A stretch of DNA of 64,000 nt from CBDBLK01 sp965215445. Its GTDB lineage: Bacteria > Bdellovibrionota > Bacteriovoracia > Bacteriovoracales > Bacteriovoracaceae. Shown here piece after piece: positions 24,705-33,399 of the stretch. Within the stretch, counting starts at the first letter, position 1. Each line of letters begins with the position of its first letter. Below the pieces are notes generated by a model. That model was not told where the DNA came from. It saw only the letters and a program-made list of their open reading frames with translations, and searched no databases. Location: positions 2,356,001 through 2,420,000 of the forward strand of contig CBDCDT010000002.1 of assembly GCA_965215445.1 (NCBI GenBank). The letters run 5' to 3'. Both the position numbers and the translations under genes were made by a program.

Positions 24705-25248
24705 TTTTTTGGCCTTGTGCCTTTTGATGGCGACGGGAGCAGTCCGTGCCCAAATTCAAGGGGACTTTCCCCTGGATTTTCCCACGCCCTCTTTTGGTCT
24801 CTTATTCAAACAGATTGAAGAAATGGAAAAGCGCTTTTTCGGAGACAGGGGCGATTTTTTCAAAGATTTTGAGCGGCACTTTGGCATGGGTAGAAACTCT
24901 TTTTCCCAAGGCCGGTGGAGCGAAGACGAGAAACACAAAATTTTCGTTATCAAAGGAGAACTCTCAAAAGAAAATCCCCTCAAAATCTCGGTCAAAGAGG
25001 GCCAGGTCACCGTAGAGGGAACATTGCAACAGCACCAAAAAGACAAACGCCAGATTTACCGTTTTTCCCAACAATTCCCCGCTCCAGAGGGCACCGACCC
25101 CACCCGTGTAAAAATCGAAAACAAGGCCGGCGAAGTCCACCTGCTCTTTCCCAAAGTTGCGCCAAAAATCACCATTCCCCCCAGCAAGAGGCACACTCCC
25201 CCCGGCACGCGGCCCCTGAAGCAGCGTGAAGGGGAAACCCTCATTTGA
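24676..25248 (+). CDS. Exported small heat shock protein-like protein (alpha-crystallin domain)
   Basis: 190 residues from ATG 24676, chosen because it opens a signal peptide (LISHSFLALCLLMATGAVRA, cleavage near 26); an upstream frame has none. Residues about 85-160 are an HSP20 domain: FVIKGELSKENPLKISVKEG, QVTVEGTLQQHQ, FSQQFPAPEGTDP and then VKIENKAGEVHLLFPKV, which ends where the family has its G-V-L-x-I-x-P motif. The C-terminal tail is basic and Pro-rich. sHSPs are normally cytoplasmic holdases; a periplasmic one is uncommon. It overlaps phhB by 29 bp and converges on the AbiE-like gene with an 8-bp overlap. Confidence 0.75.
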   Translation: MKLYGLISHSFLALCLLMATGAVRAQIQGDFPLDFPTPSFGLLFKQIEEMEKRFFGDRGDFFKDFERHFGMGRNSFSQGRWSEDEKHKIFVIKGELSKENPLKISVKEGQVTVEGTLQQHQKDKRQIYRFSQQFPAPEGTDPTRVKIENKAGEVHLLFPKVAPKITIPPSKRHTPPGTRPLKQREGETLI

Positions 25249-25996
25249 TATTTAAAAAAGTGTTCTCCAATAAACTTATGATCTTTTCTGGCGGTATTTT
25301 TTGATTGCATGCACCCTTGATAACATCGGAGGATAGTTCTTCCTTAAACTGATTCATAAATTCCACGAAATGCTTTTCTACTTTTCCCGTCAATTTTTCC
25401 TTGCTCTCTTCAGTGAGGTGAGTAACAGCTAAATTGATAATGTCTCCTCTGTGTTTTTTCCAATTTTTTGAATCTTCTCCCCGTTCCTTGATCTCCAAGT
25501 AGGCACGGGCCTTAAAAGGAATGAGCGCCAGTTCATTCAAAATAGTAATACCATCTTTGTCAACCGCATTTTTTCTTATCATTGCGTAATACTCATCATC
25601 CAAGAGAATTGCCGATAGTGATTCAATACCCTCAGAGTTGGTAACGGGAATAACATGCTGCCCATCGTATAATTCAAAACTACTTCCTGCTGTTGCAAAA
25701 AGTTCAATCATCACAGGAAAGTTATCATCAACAGGCCGTTGAAAACGATAAAAAGTCGCCTGATTCCGACTCCCTCTTTGGATTTCATATCTACCGGCCT
25801 CAACATAGTTTTTTATTGCTTGCAAAAAATATCTATCTGAATTTGCCATCAAAACAATATCCAAATCTTTTGTCGCCCGCACTCTTGACGCTCCGGCCTC
25901 ATCAAGCAAGAGATAACTTGCCACCCCCCCAATTAAAACAAAGTGTTCGGAATATTCCCTAAAATAATCCTTAAAATGATTCAAACCTCTGATCAT
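25241..25996 (-). CDS. AbiEii/MenA-like nucleotidyltransferase, probable toxin
   Basis: 251 residues. The N-terminal FVLIGGVASYLLLDEAG then RATKDLDIVLM gives the nucleotidyltransferase signature (GG...D-x-D) of the AbiEii/COG nucleotidyltransferase superfamily; a further acidic residue in the strand VMIELFA completes the metal site. Members act as toxins of type IV toxin-antitoxin and phage-abortive-infection systems, some by adding nucleotides to tRNA. The C-terminal half is helical and basic. It starts 4 bases after the stop of the upstream winged-helix gene. The pair is visibly AT-richer than its flanks, suggesting acquisition. Confidence 0.75.
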   Translation of the reverse strand: MIRGLNHFKDYFREYSEHFVLIGGVASYLLLDEAGASRVRATKDLDIVLMANSDRYFLQAIKNYVEAGRYEIQRGSRNQATFYRFQRPVDDNFPVMIELFATAGSSFELYDGQHVIPVTNSEGIESLSAILLDDEYYAMIRKNAVDKDGITILNELALIPFKARAYLEIKERGEDSKNWKKHRGDIINLAVTHLTEESKEKLTGKVEKHFVEFMNQFKEELSSDVIKGACNQKIPPEKIISLLENTFLNIK

Positions 25997-26000
25997 ATTT

Positions 26001-26960
26001 TCAACCTATCTCCAAATCATATTTTTTAAGCAGACCGGCCAGTTCAATTTGTACCCTCTCTTCGGTTTTTTCCTTATTGACCAAGTATATATCAATCACG
26101 TTGATACAATTATCTTCCACAAGAATCGGCATTCTATCCCATAATTCCACTTTGGAACCTGCAAATTCTTCCAAAACGGATTCAATCTTCACAAGCCCTT
26201 TTTTAAAGGCCTTTTTCTCAAAAGCAAGAGTCTGAATTTCATCATCGGTCAACATTGACCGCTTCGACAAGGCAGAAAGTCCAGACAAAGGCATTTCACT
26301 GAAAGTCTTATCAGTAAAAATAAATTCTTGTACGGGAGTTTTAATATTTTCTTTGAGGTATGTCCACAATTCAAAACGCTCTAAAAATTGAACATACTTT
26401 GACACCCCAACCTTTTTCTCCGTACACAACCCTTTTGCCAACAAAGGCCTGATCGCTCTCACCGCGGCCATGCTCGTTATCTCAAATAATTTAGCAAGCT
26501 CAACTTTATTTTTACCAGAAATATCTCCCCTCAATATCTCTCGAATGAGCATATTGACACTCATACCGACTAATTCCATCTTTTCAATTTCAACCTTTGT
26601 AGATTCTGGCCTTATGGAAATATTGACGGAAGGCAAGTGAATCTGTTTATCCTCAACGACAAAATTATAGGCATTCTCGATCATACGTTGGACTTTATTG
26701 AAATGAAGTTCCTGTAAATACCAAATCTGGGGGAGATTGACTCTCGCTCTCAAGGCCTTACCATGCTTTTTGAAATCTTTAAATCCGAGCGCCCTATCTT
26801 TTACCCGAATAACCAAAAATGGCCTTTCATTAATATCGAGTCTCTCAAATTCATAAATTTCAAGATAAAGGGCCGGGAGTTTTTCAGGCATCAGGCCTTG
26901 CTTTCCAATCTTTAAGTTTGGCAGGTATTTTTTTAGAGTTTTTTCAATAAACTTTTGCAT
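26001..26960 (-). CDS. Winged-helix partner of the AbiE-like toxin, probable antitoxin/regulator
   Basis: 319 residues. A helix-turn-helix-like stretch at about 150-180 (KVELAKLFEITSMAAVRAIRP then LLAKGLCTEKK) looks like a winged helix; the N-terminal 120 residues and the C-terminal part (IPxLVEDNCINVIDIYLVNKE) are unrecognised. Position directly upstream of the nucleotidyltransferase is that of AbiEi, which represses its own promoter and counteracts the toxin. It is longer than AbiEi proteins I know, so this may be a distinct partner family. No Shine-Dalgarno at ATG 26960. Inverted repeats upstream could be its operator. Confidence 0.55.
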   Translation of the reverse strand: MQKFIEKTLKKYLPNLKIGKQGLMPEKLPALYLEIYEFERLDINERPFLVIRVKDRALGFKDFKKHGKALRARVNLPQIWYLQELHFNKVQRMIENAYNFVVEDKQIHLPSVNISIRPESTKVEIEKMELVGMSVNMLIREILRGDISGKNKVELAKLFEITSMAAVRAIRPLLAKGLCTEKKVGVSKYVQFLERFELWTYLKENIKTPVQEFIFTDKTFSEMPLSGLSALSKRSMLTDDEIQTLAFEKKAFKKGLVKIESVLEEFAGSKVELWDRMPILVEDNCINVIDIYLVNKEKTEERVQIELAGLLKKYDLEIG

Positions 26961-26976
26961 AAGCCTATTATAACAT

Positions 26977-27020
26977 AAAAAACGTGTTTATAACATTTTT
27001 TGGTTATAATTACGTTTTTT
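26977..27020 (-). promoter_or_regulatory. Inverted repeat upstream of the AbiE-like pair, candidate operator
   Basis: AAAAAACGT (26977-26985) and ACGTTTTTT (27012-27020) form 9-bp inverted arms 26 bases apart, with two TTATAACAT words between and beside them. The region is strongly AT-rich and lies 17-60 bases before the ATG at 26960, as expected for a self-repressed toxin-antitoxin promoter. Confidence 0.45.
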
Positions 27021-27064
27021 TCGTTATTATTTAAGAAAATCCGACTAAAGTTTTTTACTCCTAT

Positions 27065-27098
27065 TCCGATACGGTTGATATGTTAAACCTGTATCGGA
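27065..27098 (+). promoter_or_regulatory. Hairpin touching the ribosome site of the 27108 lipoprotein gene
   Basis: TCCGATAC (27065-27072) pairs with GTATCGGA (27091-27098), with an inner GTT/AAC pairing. The 3' arm runs into the GGAGG (27096-27100) that serves the TTG start at 27108, so the fold would partly hide the ribosome site. It may be a translational control element or thermosensor-like hairpin. Confidence 0.4.
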
Positions 27099-27107
27099 GG
27101 ATTTCGC

Positions 27108-27788
27108 TTGAAAATCAATAACTTGGCCACTTTGGTGGCATGGACATGGCCCTTTCTCGTGATCGGATGTGGCCACTCTCCCCCGCCCTCCAAGGTCACC
27201 TGGACGCCATCGCAAAATCACACCCAAGCGGCGAAAAAGGCCAAAAAGAACGCTGAACAAAGGCCCTCCCCAAGGAGAGAGGAGAGGAGAGAGGAGCGCA
27301 AACCGCTCTCCGTAACCGCTCCCACCCTGGCCCCTCATAAAAAGGCGGATGCCTCTCCAGTCCGACAAACGACTCTGCTGGCGACCCTCTCCAACGATTA
27401 TAAGGCCCGGGACACGCGGGACTTGATGGTGGTGACCGATGCCCAAAACCAAATCGTCTCCATTCAAATCAGAAATAACAGAAAAAAGCGAACCAAAACC
27501 TATCCGGTGGAAAAATTAAGGGAAAAAATCCCCCTCGCCAAAACGGCGGGCATCACGCTGATCGAACTCCGGTGCCTAAACTTCAGGCCCAAACACGGTT
27601 GCACAGTGCAAATCGAATACCCTTACAACATCACTTACGGCTCTTTCCGGCAGTTTCGCACTGAACTCAAATTGCAAGATGGAAAATGGGGCTTTTATCA
27701 AAGTGGCCAACGCTTTCAGGGCATCCACATGGTCGCCAAAAAATTGTTTGGACTTTTGGTGGGCATCCAGGAAATTCAACTGCGCTAA
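27108..27788 (+). CDS. Lipoprotein of unknown function
   Basis: 226 residues; TTG start at 27108 with GGAGG seven bases upstream and no ATG alternative before the signal peptide. N-terminus ATLVAWTWPFLVIGCGHSPP is a lipoprotein signal with Cys21. A long low-complexity, Lys/Arg/Pro/Gln-rich linker (about residues 30-85) reaches toward the cell wall, followed by a compact C-terminal domain of about 130 residues (DLMVVTDAQNQIVSIQIRNN to the end) that I do not recognise. Its upstream hairpin may control translation. It converges on tyrS with no gap. Confidence 0.65.
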   Translation: MKINNLATLVAWTWPFLVIGCGHSPPPSKVTWTPSQNHTQAAKKAKKNAEQRPSPRREERREERKPLSVTAPTLAPHKKADASPVRQTTLLATLSNDYKARDTRDLMVVTDAQNQIVSIQIRNNRKKRTKTYPVEKLREKIPLAKTAGITLIELRCLNFRPKHGCTVQIEYPYNITYGSFRQFRTELKLQDGKWGFYQSGQRFQGIHMVAKKLFGLLVGIQEIQLR

Positions 27789-29069
27789 CTATTGGCAAAA
27801 AGTCACCAGACAGTAGTTCTTTTTTCCCTTGCGAACCACCAGCGCCGACTCCGAGGCCAAATCCGCAGTGGTGATTTTTTTTTGGGCATCTTCGAGTAAT
27901 TGGTTGTTGAGGGAGACGCCCTTTTGCCCGATACTCCTGCGCGCCTCGCCCTTGGATTTAAACAGGGGCGTTTGCGCCAACATCTCCAAAACGTCTCCAC
28001 CCGCGCCTTCCAAAAACCCGCGAGGAAGTTGGACACAGGGAACGTCGGCAAAGAGGCCTTCCAATTCGGAGTCGCTCACTCCTTCAATTTTTTTGCCAAA
28101 GAAAAATTCGGCGGCGCGCTCGGCGGAAGTCACGCCCGCATCTCCGTGAACCAGTCCCACAATTTCCCGGGCCAATGTCCGGTGGCCCTTCCTCAAATGG
28201 GGGCGCTCGCGCACTTCTTCTTCCAAACCTTCAATTTCTTCGAGGGAGAGAAAGGTGTAGTAGCGCAGATAGCGCCCCACCAACAGGTCTTCGACGTTTA
28301 AGAAAAATTGGTAGAGTTGGTAGGGCGAAGTTTTTTGGGAATCCAGGTAGAGTGCCGCCCCCTCGGATTTACCCAGCTTGCGCCCTTGGGAGTCGGTCAC
28401 CAGGGGAATGACCAGGCCATAAACTTTTCCCCCGTGTAGTTTGCGGGTGAGATCAATGCCGGCGGTGATATTGCCCCACTGGTCGGTGGCACCGATTTGC
28501 AATGTGCAATCATGCTTTGAATACAGATGGGCAAAGTCAAAGGCCTGCAAAACCTGGTAGCTAAATTCGGTGTAACTCAGCCCCTCGCTGCTTGCAAGCC
28601 GGGACTTGACCGCGTCCCGGGCGAGCATGTCGCTTACGCGCATGTGTTTGCCCACCTCTCTTAAAATGTCGAGAAAACTCTTTTTAAGTGTCCACTCGCG
28701 GTTGTCCAAAAGCCTGGCCGCAGACGCGCCAGAATCAAAATCCAAAAATTTTTGCAATTGGGCGCGCACTCCTTGGAGGTTGGCCTCCAAAGTTTCCCCA
28801 TCCAGAAGCGGCCGCTCGCTGCTTTTTCCCGAAGGGTCGCCCACCAGGCCGGTGGCCCCCCCGGCGAGCAGCAAAGGCGTATGTCCCGCAAGCTGCAAGC
28901 GACGCATGGTGACCAGAACAAATAGGTTGCCCACCTGCAAGCTGGAACTGGTGGGGTCAAAACCGGCGTAAAAAGTGAGCTTCCCCTCATTTAAAAGTTG
29001 TTCCAATTCTGCGTGGGAGGCGTCTTGCCAAATACCCCGCGCGCGCAAGTCTTCACTCAAAGATTTCAC
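27789..29069 (-). CDS. tyrS: Tyrosyl-tRNA synthetase
   Basis: 426 residues, full length. Class I synthetase core: FYAGFDPTSSSLQVGNL, GGATGLVGDPSGKSSER, then AFDFAHLYSKHDCTLQIGATDQW and the KMSKS-equivalent GRKLGKSEG; a C-terminal S4 RNA-binding domain (GEARRSIGQKGVSLNNQ). The HIGH signature, normally HIGH/HVGH/HIGN, is QVGN here: the first His is Gln. It overlaps serC by 4 bp (ATGA), so translation is coupled. Charges tRNA-Tyr in the cytoplasm. Confidence 0.95.
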   Translation of the reverse strand: MKSLSEDLRARGIWQDASHAELEQLLNEGKLTFYAGFDPTSSSLQVGNLFVLVTMRRLQLAGHTPLLLAGGATGLVGDPSGKSSERPLLDGETLEANLQGVRAQLQKFLDFDSGASAARLLDNREWTLKKSFLDILREVGKHMRVSDMLARDAVKSRLASSEGLSYTEFSYQVLQAFDFAHLYSKHDCTLQIGATDQWGNITAGIDLTRKLHGGKVYGLVIPLVTDSQGRKLGKSEGAALYLDSQKTSPYQLYQFFLNVEDLLVGRYLRYYTFLSLEEIEGLEEEVRERPHLRKGHRTLAREIVGLVHGDAGVTSAERAAEFFFGKKIEGVSDSELEGLFADVPCVQLPRGFLEGAGGDVLEMLAQTPLFKSKGEARRSIGQKGVSLNNQLLEDAQKKITTADLASESALVVRKGKKNYCLVTFCQ

Positions 29070-30220
29070 TCTTTTGCTCCGTCGGTTTCGATGGCGTGGG
29101 AAAGCAGTTTGGTTAAGCGTTCCAGGTCTTCAAACTCAATGTGGTGAAACAGTGCCACCCGGAACTGATTGCGCAAAAGTTTTCGATAGGAGTTGATTCC
29201 GTAAACCACCCGCAGTTTTTCCAGTCTCGACACCAAAGAGGCGACGTCAATACCCGCGTCCACGTCGATGGTGGCCACAGCGGTGGAACGCAAGTTTTCG
29301 TCTCCCACATAGGCCGCAAGATAATCTTTTTCTTCCGCCCAATCGTAGAGCCATTTGGCCCGACGCCTGCCCTCTTCCACAACGCCCGCATAACCCTTGC
29401 CGTTCATCGCCTCGAGCTGCTGCTGGAAAAAAAAGAGGGTGGAAATTGAGGGCGTGTTGTAGGTCTGGTGTTTGCGCGCACTTTCGATATGGGTTTTCAA
29501 ATTCATCACGTCAGGGATATAGCGCTTCTCATCCGCCGCGATTTTGAGGGCGCGCTCAACTGCCGCAGGGGAAAAAATTGCCACAAAGGTTCCCCCTTCA
29601 CTGGCAAAAACTTTTTGGAGGGAGAAAAAAAAGACGTCCGCCTTGGAAACATCGCAATCAATCTGGCCGCCGCCACTGGTGGCATCCACGCACAACAGAG
29701 ATTCGTCGCCAACCTCCGGCAGCGGAGTGAGCATCACCCCGGTAGAAGTTTCATTCAAGGTGTGGGCCACTACGTCCGCAGGGTGGGTCTTTAAATGTTG
29801 GGCGTAGACTTCGGGAGTCGGCCCGGTTCCATACTCAAACTCGATTGTCTGAGTGCCAATCCAGGGGATATTGTGATGGGCCTTAAACCACTTGCCGGAA
29901 AACTCGCCGCAAGTGAGGTGCAAAGAACGCTCCCGCACCAATCCAAGCCCTATGGCATCGAAGAGAAAGGTCGCCCCGCCGGTGCCCACCACCACCACAT
30001 AATCTTCGGGCAAACCAAAATAACGGAGCACGCCTTCTTGTAAAGATTGAATCAGGTTTTTAACTGCCGCCTTTCGGTGGCCCGTACCCAACAGGTGCGC
30101 GCCGGTTTTTTCCAGGCGCCGGACAAATTCCACGGGAATCAACGAGGGGCCACATCCAAAGCGCGGGTCGGAGGGAATCAGGTTTTGGGGAGGAGTGTAA
30201 TCCTCAAAATTTGCGGGCAT
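29066..30220 (-). CDS. serC: Phosphoserine aminotransferase
   Basis: 384 residues from ATG 30220 (GGAGA six bases upstream); the longer frame adds 35 residues without homology look. A class V PLP aminotransferase: FGCGPSLIPVEFV at the N-terminus, SGGGQIDCDVSKADVFFFS then LQKVFASEGG with the PLP lysine, and HQTYNTPSISTLFFF. These match the longer SerC type known from Mycobacterium and several Gram-negatives. Makes phosphoserine from 3-phosphohydroxypyruvate for serine synthesis. First gene of a serC-tyrS pair; a serA is not in the window. Confidence 0.9.
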   Translation of the reverse strand: MPANFEDYTPPQNLIPSDPRFGCGPSLIPVEFVRRLEKTGAHLLGTGHRKAAVKNLIQSLQEGVLRYFGLPEDYVVVVGTGGATFLFDAIGLGLVRERSLHLTCGEFSGKWFKAHHNIPWIGTQTIEFEYGTGPTPEVYAQHLKTHPADVVAHTLNETSTGVMLTPLPEVGDESLLCVDATSGGGQIDCDVSKADVFFFSLQKVFASEGGTFVAIFSPAAVERALKIAADEKRYIPDVMNLKTHIESARKHQTYNTPSISTLFFFQQQLEAMNGKGYAGVVEEGRRRAKWLYDWAEEKDYLAAYVGDENLRSTAVATIDVDAGIDVASLVSRLEKLRVVYGINSYRKLLRNQFRVALFHHIEFEDLERLTKLLSHAIETDGAKE

Positions 30221-30239
30221 GAACTTCTCCAAAAGGTGG

Positions 30240-30635
30240 TCAAAGGGCGATCTTACCCCCTTCGCTTTCCTCTGTCTGGCCGGCGTCGGAATTGGTGCAA
30301 AAGGGTTTGGGGCGGGGAAGTTCAATTTGCCGCTTTTGTTCCCGGGCGCAAGCTCTCTCGGAGGGAAAGGCCTTCAGGGGAGCGCAGCGCGGCCGCTCAA
30401 GTTTTGCCGCCAAATCTTCGGCGCGCACCCGGCGGCAGGTTTCAAATTCATCGACACTGATGCAGGCGAAGTGCCCCCCGCGACAATCATAGATCAAATG
30501 CCTGCCGCGACTGTATTTGCCCGAAGTCGGCACTCTCGTTTCAAATGAAGAATCGGCACTGGCGTCGGGAGCGGGCGAACCCCAAAGGGGCGCACCCAGC
30601 AGAAAAAAACAAAAACATCCCGCAACTTTTAACAT
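30240..30635 (-). CDS. Small secreted cysteine-containing protein, unknown function
   Basis: 131 residues from ATG 30635. Signal peptide MLKVAGCFCFFLLGAPLWGS. The mature part holds five or six cysteines (YDCRGGHFACISVDEFETC, RPRC, RACA, PFC) and many Arg/Lys, suggesting disulfide-stabilised folding in the periplasm. Not recognised. It ends 20 bases before serC on the same strand and shares a divergent region with argS. A TACAAT box ends 7 bases before its ATG. Confidence 0.6.
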   Translation of the reverse strand: MLKVAGCFCFFLLGAPLWGSPAPDASADSSFETRVPTSGKYSRGRHLIYDCRGGHFACISVDEFETCRRVRAEDLAAKLERPRCAPLKAFPSERACAREQKRQIELPRPKPFCTNSDAGQTEESEGGKIAL

Positions 30636-30657
30636 CCTAAAAATTGTAGCATATACT
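30629..30657 (+). promoter_or_regulatory. argS promoter
   Basis: TTAACA (30629-30634), 17-nt spacer, TATACT (30652-30657), then 6 nt to the argS ATG at 30664. There is no Shine-Dalgarno, so the transcript is predicted to start at the ATG (leaderless). The -35 overlaps the start codon of the divergent gene at 30635. Confidence 0.65.
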
Positions 30658-30663
30658 GGGGTC

Positions 30664-32448
30664 ATGAAGTATCGTCCTAACCCCCTCTACGCCCATATTG
30701 CCCGCACCCTGTGCAAGGCGACCGACGAGGCCTTTTCCGAATCCTCCCTTGGCCCCGATGACCTGCTGCCGTATCTAAGTGAGGCCCCCAACCTCCACTT
30801 GGGCCATGTGGCCTTCAGTTGCTTTCCCCTGGCCAAAAAATTGCGAAAGGCCCCTACCCAGATCGCCGAAGACCTGGCGCAAAAAATGCTTTCGGACAAA
30901 GTTCTCGCCCGCGCGAAGGCGACGGGGCCATACCTCAACTTTTTCGTCCGTGCCAAGGCCGTCGGGGAATTAGTGCTAGACCCCATCAACCGTGGGGAGT
31001 ACCTGGCGGAAACTTTGCTGGAACCCCCACCCGGCGAGGAAAGAGAGCGCTGGATGATAGAATATTCCCAGCCCAACACCCATAAAACCCTGCACGTTGG
31101 CCATATGCGCAATATGTGTCTGGGCAATGCCTTGGTGCGCATGGCACGCTATGCGGGACACGAAGTGGTGGCCGCCACCTACCCCGGCGACGTGGGCACT
31201 CACGTCGCCAAATGCCTGTGGTACCTGGAACATTCCGGGGAAGAGGCCCCGTCTCCAGAGTATCGCGGGGCCTGGCTCGGAGAGGTCTATGTGCGCGCCA
31301 ATCAGCTTTTGGAAAAAGAGCGCGGCACTCCCAAAGAGGAACAAAACCGCGCCGCCTTGAGCGCTATTTTGCGCGAACTCCACGCCCAATCCGGCCCGCA
31401 TTTTGAGCAGTGGCGCCGGACGCGGCAGTGGTCGATTCAGTTGATGGAAGAGCTTTATACCTGGGCCGATGTCAGTTTTGACCACTGGTTTTGGGAATCC
31501 GAAGTGGACGCCCCCTCGGTGCAATGGATGTGCGAACTCCACCAGCAAGGCGTGCTGGTCAAAGACCAGGGCGCCATTGGCATGGACTTGAGTGCAGACA
31601 AACTGGGTTTTTGCCTGCTGGTCAAATCCGACGGCACTGGCCTGTACGCCACCAAGGACTTGCAACTGGCCAAAATCAAGTTTGAAAAATTTGGCATCAA
31701 ACGCAATATCTACGTCGTGGACAACCGCCAGTCCCACCACTTCCGCCAAGTCTTCAAGGTGCTGGAAAAGATCGGTTTTAAGCAGGCACAGCGCTGTGAA
31801 CACCTACCCTATGAAGTGGTCGAACTTTCCGAGGGAGCGATGGGAAGTCGGGAGGGCAATATCGTGCCGGCGATGAAACTCATCACCCGCATGGAAGAAA
31901 CCATCAAGCGCAAATATTTGCAAAAATATCTGGACGACCCCGCAAGTGATTGGAGTGCAAAAGACGTGGAAGAGACGGCGCGCATGATTGCCGGCGGGGC
32001 GATTAAATACGGCATGGTTCGGGTGGACAACCAAAGAAAAATTGTCTTTGACATGGAAGAGTGGCTCCGCCCGGACGGGGAATCCGGCCCCTATTTGCAA
32101 TACGTCCACGCCCGCATTTCCAGTTTATGCCGCACTCAAAAAACGGCCTTTGATTCCCCTGTCAATTGGGAAGTTCTCAAAACCGAAAGCGAAACCGCCT
32201 TGCTGCTCAAAATTGTGCGCTTTCGCGAAGTCCTCGCCGGCAGTGTACGGCACTTGCAGACCATGCACTTGTGCACCTATTTGTACGAACTGGGAAAACT
32301 CTTTAACGCCTTTTACGCCAACTGCCCCATCGCCAAGGCCCCCGACAAAGCTTTGAGGGACGCCCGTTTGAGTCTGGCCCGCGCCACCGGCGCAGTCATG
32401 CGCCAAGGTTTGGAGATTCTGGGCATCCCCGCACCGGAGCGCATGTAA
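30664..32448 (+). CDS. argS: Arginyl-tRNA synthetase
   Basis: 594 residues from ATG 30664; an upstream open frame crosses the divergent gene and is not homologous. An N-terminal tRNA-binding domain (LHLGHVAFSCFPLAKKL region), then the class I HIGH motif in NTHKTLHVGHMRN, DVGTHVAKCLWYLE, and the C-terminal DALR anticodon-binding domain ending LEILGIPAPERM. ArgRS usually lacks a clear KMSKS; GSREGNIV is in the equivalent place. Normal length (~560-600). Cytoplasmic. Confidence 0.95.
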   Translation: MKYRPNPLYAHIARTLCKATDEAFSESSLGPDDLLPYLSEAPNLHLGHVAFSCFPLAKKLRKAPTQIAEDLAQKMLSDKVLARAKATGPYLNFFVRAKAVGELVLDPINRGEYLAETLLEPPPGEERERWMIEYSQPNTHKTLHVGHMRNMCLGNALVRMARYAGHEVVAATYPGDVGTHVAKCLWYLEHSGEEAPSPEYRGAWLGEVYVRANQLLEKERGTPKEEQNRAALSAILRELHAQSGPHFEQWRRTRQWSIQLMEELYTWADVSFDHWFWESEVDAPSVQWMCELHQQGVLVKDQGAIGMDLSADKLGFCLLVKSDGTGLYATKDLQLAKIKFEKFGIKRNIYVVDNRQSHHFRQVFKVLEKIGFKQAQRCEHLPYEVVELSEGAMGSREGNIVPAMKLITRMEETIKRKYLQKYLDDPASDWSAKDVEETARMIAGGAIKYGMVRVDNQRKIVFDMEEWLRPDGESGPYLQYVHARISSLCRTQKTAFDSPVNWEVLKTESETALLLKIVRFREVLAGSVRHLQTMHLCTYLYELGKLFNAFYANCPIAKAPDKALRDARLSLARATGAVMRQGLEILGIPAPERM

Positions 32449-32544
32449 GACACTTTGTGTAATTGACCTGGCCCCCATTTCCTTGCAAAAAAACCTTACT
32501 TTTTTAGAAAAATTGTGTTTATGATTGAAGCGAGGAGGCTAATT

Positions 32545-33399
32545 ATGACAAAATTTCTCACTCTCGCGTGTTTTTGTTTTATCGTTTCTTCCTGCGAAGT
32601 TCTCCATTTCATGAAGACTTCTCCCGTCGCAGGCCCGGGCCAGATACTCAATTTTAAAAACTATTCCTGCTCTGAGGCCAAACGCGGAAAAGGTTCTTAT
32701 TGGCATTCCTACGCCCTCTTTGAAGCGCACAAACCACACCGGGCGGCAAGTCTGGGAGTCATTTCCGTAGGATGGGACGAGGCCCTGCCTGGAAACTACC
32801 GGCAGGTTTCCTTTGAACTGGAAAAAATGCAAATGGAATCATTCACCGATTGGGCGGGCGACCAATTTGACCTCTCCTTAAAGATGCAAAACGCCTATAC
32901 CGGAATCTCCATCACAGGCTCGAAAAACAAATTGTTTTTCATCCATAACGAAAAACTCAACAAAACGATCAATATCAATTACAAAGTTTCTCACGAAGGG
33001 GTTTTTGAATGGGAGCAATTTAGAGAAAGCGAAAATTTGGCGGGAATGGTCGAAAGTGTGCGCCAATATTTTTCCGGAAACACTTTCATTCGCGAAGAAA
33101 ATATCTTTAACCCACAAGATTCCTATATTCTCATTTTGGTAGTCGAAAACTTGAGAACCGGAGAAACCATTGAAATGGAGGGGCCGACCCTCAATTCCCC
33201 CTCGCAACTATGGGAAAACACCATTCGACCGGAATCCAAATTCTCCGGCAACCCCATCGAAACGATTGGCCATTTGTTGAACCCTTTGGAAGAAGGGAAT
33301 ATCTGGGGAGAAGGCCCTCGTTACAACAACTGCCTCATTCCCAGAGAGTTGGCCAAAGGGGAGTTTGATATTCGCTTCGAAAAATTAAAGCGGAAGTAA
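32545..33399 (+). CDS. Lipoprotein of unknown function
   Basis: 284 residues from ATG 32545, which has GAGGAGG eight bases upstream. Signal MTKFLTLACFCFIVSSCEV with lipobox VSSC (Cys17). The rest is a mixed alpha/beta protein with one further cysteine pair region (NYSCSEAKRGKG and NNCLIP) and no recognised family. A weak promoter (TTACTT-18-TATGAT) ends about 20 bases before the ribosome site. It converges directly on the metalloprotease gene with no spacer. Confidence 0.65.
   Translation: MTKFLTLACFCFIVSSCEVLHFMKTSPVAGPGQILNFKNYSCSEAKRGKGSYWHSYALFEAHKPHRAASLGVISVGWDEALPGNYRQVSFELEKMQMESFTDWAGDQFDLSLKMQNAYTGISITGSKNKLFFIHNEKLNKTININYKVSHEGVFEWEQFRESENLAGMVESVRQYFSGNTFIREENIFNPQDSYILILVVENLRTGETIEMEGPTLNSPSQLWENTIRPESKFSGNPIETIGHLLNPLEEGNIWGEGPRYNNCLIPRELAKGEFDIRFEKLKRK

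Noticed and set aside
30976..31803. Minus-strand ORF of 275 residues
   Set aside because: Antisense to argS, no start context and no domain.
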